Source: Lytechinus variegatus (Eukaryota; Echinodermata; Echinoidea; Temnopleuroida; Toxopneustidae). From it: a stretch of 64,000 bases of DNA. Under the pieces are notes generated by a model, which was not told where the DNA came from, made no database searches, and worked only from the letters and a program-made list of their open reading frames with translations. The stretch covers positions 44,426,922 to 44,490,921 of the forward strand of contig NC_054743.1 of the NCBI RefSeq assembly GCF_018143015.1, in the 5' to 3' direction. Made by a program: the position numbers and the translations under genes. The first letter of the stretch is position 1; each line of letters begins with the position of its first letter. Shown here in pieces: positions 58,340 through 64,000 of the stretch.

Positions 58340-61300
58340 ACAACTCGCTAAGTAGGCGTTTAGTCTGGTCAGTTAGCGGAATTATGTGGACACGGTGGAC
58401 AAAAGCGTGATTTTTTCTCCAGACCTTTGTTTATGTATAAGAATTAAGAATGGGGTATGCTCCAAAAAATCTGGCTGCAGGAACAGTGAAAAAATGGGTG
58501 AAAATGTCAGAATTTATGAGTTCAGATTTGTCTGATATATAGACTAGCGCTAGTGCAAAACTCAATAGCAGTGCATTATTTTGCATTGGATTAGTTCTTG
58601 AATTCAGACCCTTTTTGAACAGATCTTCTGTTTGTCCTCGCATCTCAATGCACCAAGTATCTGAATGAAGATGCTAACCAAGCCGAAGGGAACGGTGGAG
58701 GGGGTTGAATGTTGGTGTGTATGTACATATTTTGGTCTTGGGGTAAAGGTGTGCAAGACACATTTTTTGCATGTGTTGGAAATTGTGTTGCCATCGTAAC
58801 AGTGTATTATTTCAAAAATAAGGTAAAAATCTTGCAGTTAGAACCAGTTCCTCTGTTTTTAACCGATTCTCATGAAATTTGGCACACACATCGGTCTTGA
58901 GGTGAAGATGTCTAAGGCACACTTTTGTGTGTCTTTCAGAAATCTTGTTGCCATGGTAACAACATATTATCTGGTGAAAATTAGGAAAAACCCTTACAAT
59001 TCAAACTGTTTCATCAGTTTTCAATCAATTTTCATGAAATTTGGCACACACATTGGTATTGAAGTAAAGATGCACAAGGCACTTTTTGTGTGTGTTTCCA
59101 AAATTGTGTTGCCATGGGAACAACACATATGGCAAAATTGAGGTAAAAACCTTGCAATTTGAACTACTTCATCAGTTTTGAACAAATTCTCGTGAAATTT
59201 GGCTCACACATTGGCCTTGGGGTAAAGATGTGCAAGAAACTTTTTTTTTGCATTTGTCAGAGTGTGCATTACCAGGGTATTATGATAGCCAGGAATGTAG
59301 GAAAACTTGTGGATCAAACTTCTTCCCCTGTTTTTAGTCAGTGCTCATAAAAATTGGAAGAAATATTCATCTTAGGGTAAAGATTCATATTAAATTCTAA
59401 ATATCTTCTCTGCATTAGAATGTGGGGGTATTAATCACCTTCATTAATATTTCTGGGTTTGGGGGGAAGGGGCAGGATTAGTCCTTTAAATCTGACATCA
59501 AAGGTTAAAGGCAGTGGCCATTAGAAACATAAATATTATAAACACTCTTAAAAAACGCATCCCCTTAAGGGCATATAGGCTGGAGGTACACTGGGTGAAT
59601 ATGAAACCTTCTGCTGCAGCAGAGGAATTCCAACACTGGCAAGCAAAACAAAATGTGTACCCCTTCTACTTTCAACAGCTGATTTTCCAAACCTTAGTTC
59701 CACCTCCCCAAGATGTGCACCCCTCCCCATACCACTTTTAGTTCTACTTCCCCATGCTCAAACCAGTCTACACCTTTGTCCCTCAGGGGTCAATGCATTT
59801 TTAAAGCTAGACATTACTCTTTTTTGGGGGGTGGGTCTTTAGAAAATGACCTCATTAAAATTACTGTTAAAGGATTATGACCAAGAAATTACCCCCCCCC
59901 GAAAAAATAGGGGGCTGATAATACTTTTTAGCAGAAATCCCCCCCCTCCAAAGGTAAGAAGAGTCGTTTGCACTTCAGACCATTCATTTGAAGCTTAATG
60001 CATTCTGATTTGATAAAAAAATTGTTTACAGTACCCAATTAACCATTGTTTATTTATATTCTCCTACTCAGCCTTTTATCCATATTCCGTTCCTACTCTT
60101 TCTTTTTAACTTTCACATCACTCTTGATTTTGAGCTTCACCATGCCATCTCCTTCTGTTTCCTGTCTCTCTTTAAGTATATTTTTTCTGACATATTTTAA
60201 AGTGTACCTTTAATCATGCAACTAATTATTATAGAAATATAAATATATACAAAAATATCTGCACTTGTTTTAGAAATTCACTTGCAAATCCATGACTCAG
60301 TAACATACCATATCAAAAATATACCTAAGTGCACAATAGATTTTAGCCTCATATTTTCTTTCATTTATTTTTTTCAGTATATTTCTGTGACAGCCCCTGC
60401 TTCATGCTTCAAATGAAACATTGATTAATTGGACACCGGAAACTTTTTTTTTCAAAGCAGAATGTTTGAGGCTTTAAATTAATATGCTGAAGTGTAAAGG
60501 ATTTCCCTTTTTTTTGTGGGGGGGGGGGTTAAGTTCCTAGTCGTTATAATTTCATTTTAATCTTTATGTGGCAATTTTCTAAAGCCCCCCCCCAAATAAA
60601 AGATGTAAGGGGTGATTTTTAAGAGTGTTTAAGTTCCTCATGGTCATGGCCTTTAACCTTCTATATTTTTATGTTGTCAGTTTTTAAGGACCTTCTCCGC
60701 CCCCCCCAAAAAAAAAGCCAATAAATATTATTGAAGGTGATTAATACCCTGCACTATTATATGACATTATAAAGGGGAATCTAACCCAAATAAACACTTG
60801 TTTTTAGAGGAAAATGAAAAATCAGACAAGTTTATAGGTCAAAGTTTGAACAATATCGGACAAACCATAACAAAGTTGTGAACATATTAAACTTATAAAC
60901 ATTGGTAATCACTATACCCATGAAGACTTCAAATTGACCGCATATGTGATGTCACAGTGATTTAAGAAGGCAAGGACCACTATTCCATGTACTGGAATAA
61001 TTAATTAGCTAAAATTTCTTTTTTCAAAAGTTTTACTTCAAATTATATCTTTCTTTCATGAGGACATAAAACATACTACCCGGTTTATACTACGGCCCCC
61101 GCCAATGGGATAGGGATTTAGGAGAAAACCAAAAATCCTGATAACTACTAGTCTTATGGGAAAGTTGTCCTTGCGGCCCCACCCCTTGTCATAATTTACT
61201 TACCCAGTTGCCAATTTGAATTCTACATACTTGTAGCCTTAGGGATCTTAATTTTAAAGCAGCCATAACTATATTTTGCTTGTCCGATTTCTTTAAAACT

Positions 61301-62430
61301 TTCACCATTCTTATTTTTCTCCTTTTCCATGCACACAACATTAGGACCAAGGCTTGATTCCCTTTTAATACTGAATATGAATCTTTACCCAAAATGAATA
61401 TTTGTGTCAACTTTTATGAGCACAGGCTGAAAACTGAGAGGTAGACTGATCCAAAATGAGTTTTCCCCATATTTCTGGCTAAATGTGGTTACCAAGGCAA
61501 TGCACTCTCTGACAAAAGGTTCTTGCACATCTTTACCTCAAGGCCAATGTGTGAGCCACAATTATTTCATGAGAATTGGTTAAAAAAAAACAACTGATGA
61601 AATAGTTCAAATTGCAAGGTTTTTACCTCAATTTTGCCATATGTGTTGTTCCCATGGCAACACAATTTTGGAAACACACACAAAAAGTGCCTTGTGCATC
61701 TTTACTTCAATACCAATGTGTGTGCCAAATTTCATGAAAATTGATTGAAAACTGATGAAACAGTTTGAATTGTAAGGGTTTTTCCTAATTTTCACCAGAT
61801 AATATGTTGTTACCATGGCAACAAGATTTCTGAAAGACACACAAAAGTGTGCCTTAGACATCTTCACCTCAAGACCGATGTGTGTGCCAAATTTCATGAG
61901 AATCGGTTAAAAACAGAGGAACTGGTTCTAACTGCAAGATTTTTACCTTATTTTTGAAATAATACACTGTTACGATGGCAACACAATTTCCAACACATGC
62001 AAAAAATGTGTCTTGCACACCTTTACCCCAAGACCAAAATATGTACATACACACCAACATTCAACCCCCTCCACCGTTCCCTTCGGCTTGGTTAGCATCT
62101 TCATTCAGATACTTGGTGCATTGAGATGCGAGGACAAACAGAAGATCTGTTCAAAAAGGGTCTGAATTCAAGAACTAATCCAATGCAAAATAATGCACTG
62201 CTATTGAGTTTTGCACTAGCGCTAGTCTATATATCAGACAAATCTGAACTCATAAATTCTGACATTTTCACCCATTTTTTCACTGTTCCTGCAGCCAGAT
62301 TTTTTGGAGCATACCCCATTCTTAATTCTTATACATAAACAAAGGTCTGGAGAAAAAATCACGCTTTTGTCCACCGTGTCCACAAGTAGGGCATTTTTGA
62401 CGCTAACAGACCAGACTAGTTGTACAATAC
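58340..62430. mobile_element. Large palindromic (foldback) element, ~4.1 kb
   Basis: The outer arms 58385 to about 59165 and about 61604-62384 are inverted and collinear without gaps (left plus right coordinate is always 120769). Three ORFs (70, 63 and 89 codons) are read identically from both arms. Further in, the arms continue but diverge (59165-59920 versus 60510-61600), and a separate MITE (60771-61366) sits in the right arm. Each arm carries ~165-bp direct repeats with AAATTTGGCACACACATYGG. The ORFs follow those repeats and have no domain, so no protein function is claimed. No transposase seen. Confidence 0.8.
60771..61366. mobile_element. MITE inside the right arm of the 4-kb palindrome
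   Basis: Ends AAAGGGGAATCTAA and TTGATTCCCTTT with mirrored GAAAAATCAGACAAGTTTA and TGCTTGTCCGATTTCTTTAA. Distantly like the GTCCACC palindromic family in layout. Confidence 0.6.
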
Positions 62431-62509
62431 TGCATGTAGACAGGCTATCCTTCCATGCCCCTGCATGGGAAGAGAGGGTGCTGAAGCAGCACACCCAAGA
62501 TTTGCATAA

Positions 62510-63035
62510 GGGTGCTATGAGGCGCCGATTGTACCAATATTATATAGAACAATTATTTATTGTATAATCATTGTTTATTAAACAATAACTTTTATTCAAA
62601 TATAATTTACATTTTATTTGTAAATAATTACTATTGTATAAATAACATTTCTAATTATTCATATATAATTCCAAGTAATACTTTATTATTTGTAAATAAT
62701 AATAGCTCGACATTCCATTATTTATAAATAATCATTATTTATAAATAATGGAAAACAAATGATAATTATTTATAAATTATGGAGGGTTGAATTGCTATTA
62801 TTTATAAATAATGAAGCGTGGCCGGCTTGTAATTATATATAAATAATGAAAATTGTAAAATTATAAAATAGTAATCATTTATAAATAAAATGAAATTATA
62901 TATATATATATATATATATAGATATATATATATATATATATATACATACATATATATATATATAATTGGTATTATTTGTTAAATAATAATTGTTCTATAT
63001 AATTTTGGTACAAACGGTGTCTCATAGGGTGCTGC
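62510..63035. mobile_element. AT-palindromic MITE
   Basis: Inverted ends GATTGTACCAATATTATATA then GAACAATTATT, mirrored at about 62985-63015 and extended outward by CTATGAGG/CTCATAG. The interior is many copies of the self-complementary ATTATTTATAAATAAT and a (TA)n tract at about 62898-62965. Confidence 0.7.
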
Positions 63036-63249
63036 GTACACCTTACACAGCACCCCATGGAAATCAGGTAGGTATGCTAAAAAGAAGAAATCTAACCATA
63101 ATCCCCTTCAATTTTTTTAATGAAAAACCCTTTTATATTCGTCATTTTTTCTTCTATAGACCAGCACCCCCCATTCCTAGGGTTCTGTACGCACCCATTA
63201 AAACTACGGTGCTTTTATAAGCAATCAGTGAGATGGGAAAGTGTTATAA

Positions 63250-63340
63250 AACGTCAGTGGTGTTGACCTAACACCCTGGTGTTGTCGTCCTCTTTAAACA
63301 CTTGCGGTGTAGGTTTTACATTGCTGTTTTCGCAGTGTGG
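63250..63340. repeat. Fragment of a CACTG/GGTGTT element
   Basis: GGTGTTGACCTAACACCCTG, CGGTGTAGGTTTTACA and TTCGCAGTGTG match the group's right end. The left end is lost. Confidence 0.45.
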
Positions 63341-63611
63341 CAAAACAAACACATCATTCTTGTACGTATGGTAATTGTTGTGACCGTATGCGCATGTCTG
63401 ACAGAGAATTGACACTCCAAATCTTAAGAAGGGAAAATTGTTGTAAACAAAGTCGTACATCATGGGAAAAATAAATTCAGTTAAATCAATTTTTGAACAG
63501 TACAATGATTTTTTTTTCTTTTCTTTTTAAACAAGTGCGCTCCTAGTTACAAATAATGCATATAGCATTTCCATTTATTTGAACGCAGGATAACAGAGCA
63601 TTTGCAAATTA

Positions 63612-63700
63612 AATCCCTTGCTCACGGGCATAGCCAGGCGCTTGCCGCTTGTATAGCCAGGCGCTTGCCGCTTTAAACCACTCGACCACGGCACCACTAC
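63612..63700 (-). repeat. tRNA-like SINE head with internal duplication
   Basis: On the minus strand GGTGCCGTGGTCGAGTGGTT is a leucine/serine-tRNA-like A-box region, followed by two tandem copies of AAGCGGCAAGCGCCTGGCTA. The B box is not clear. Confidence 0.45.
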
Positions 63701-63921
63701 AGTGAATTCAAATGTTCATAACGATATATCATATTATCATTGGTGTATGCACGGGTTTACAATCCAAGCTATTGTTTGTGCTAAGAGTCTCGTAATCGTC
63801 AATTCTCAAACAAAATACTAGATTGAAGAATAATGCGATTAAGCAATTACAGTAGACAGAGTAGAGCAAGCCATAGACCTACTGCAAGTAAAGTCGAAGA
63901 ACCGATTATAGTCGGTTTCAT

Positions 63922-64000
63922 GGTTACACTTCGTAATTCCGAAGGTTCGTAACTCCGAAACACGTAAATTGCCTATACCTCGATGTTCGTTAATCCGAAC
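63922..64000. mobile_element. Left end of a CGAAGGTTCG element, cut by the window
   Basis: Begins GGTTACACTTCGTAATTCCG exactly as at 22582, then similar TTCGTAA/CCGAA units to the window end. Confidence 0.7.

Overview
The window looks like nuclear DNA from an echinoderm, most likely a sea urchin. It is AT-rich and intron-containing. Four multi-exon genes, all on the minus strand, sit among dense mobile elements. The assignment rests on three things: animal splice structure and gene content (mitochondrial TFB1M, a CYP2-type P450, a TRIM RING protein, a SUEL/rhamnose-binding-type lectin); a foldback transposon with terminal inverted repeats built of 15-bp tandem repeats, the architecture described for sea urchin TU elements; and many short inverted-repeat elements. 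The species cannot be fixed from sequence alone.

Layout. 1-4.8 kb: repeats only (a 1.65-kb inverted-repeat element with three TGACGTCA sites, a SINE-like tRNA head, a small MITE). 4.8-15.0 kb: TFB1M, seven exons (318 aa), introns full of MITEs, a dead jockey/CR1-type reverse transcriptase and a small TU-like foldback around a telomere-like core. 15.3-16.4 kb: an upstream MITE and a clear MITE-in-MITE nest. 17.3-20.9 kb: a TU-like foldback element whose middle carries a ~340-bp higher-order repeat of ~113-bp units. 20.9-29.4 kb: a SINE, more MITEs, an element carrying perfect DR1 nuclear-receptor motifs, and AT-rich DNA with nothing recognised. 29.5-32.5 kb: a two-exon TRIM gene (808 aa) with an FG-nucleoporin-like linker. 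32.5-35.9 kb: retroelement scraps and a second SINE. 35.9-43.7 kb: a complete six-exon CYP2-clan P450 (510 aa). 43.7-50.9 kb: no gene; a 2.5-kb inverted-repeat element interrupted by a mariner-like element, a palindromic element, a 44-bp tandem repeat. 50.9-53.76 kb (perhaps to 56.3 kb): a secreted single-domain SUEL lectin gene. 54-64 kb: a mariner-like MITE, two head-to-head CACTG elements, a 4-kb palindrome with near-identical outer arms, and an AT-palindromic MITE; no gene recognised.

The four genes do not form a pathway: TFB1M dimethylates mitochondrial small-subunit rRNA, the P450 is an ER mono-oxygenase, the TRIM is a probable E3 ubiquitin ligase and the lectin is probably secreted. 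Every exon join was checked by reading frame and GT-AG borders, and all four models close without a frameshift. No prokaryotic-type system, CRISPR or operon is present. The novelty lies in repeat architecture and in the odd domain make-up of the TRIM protein.
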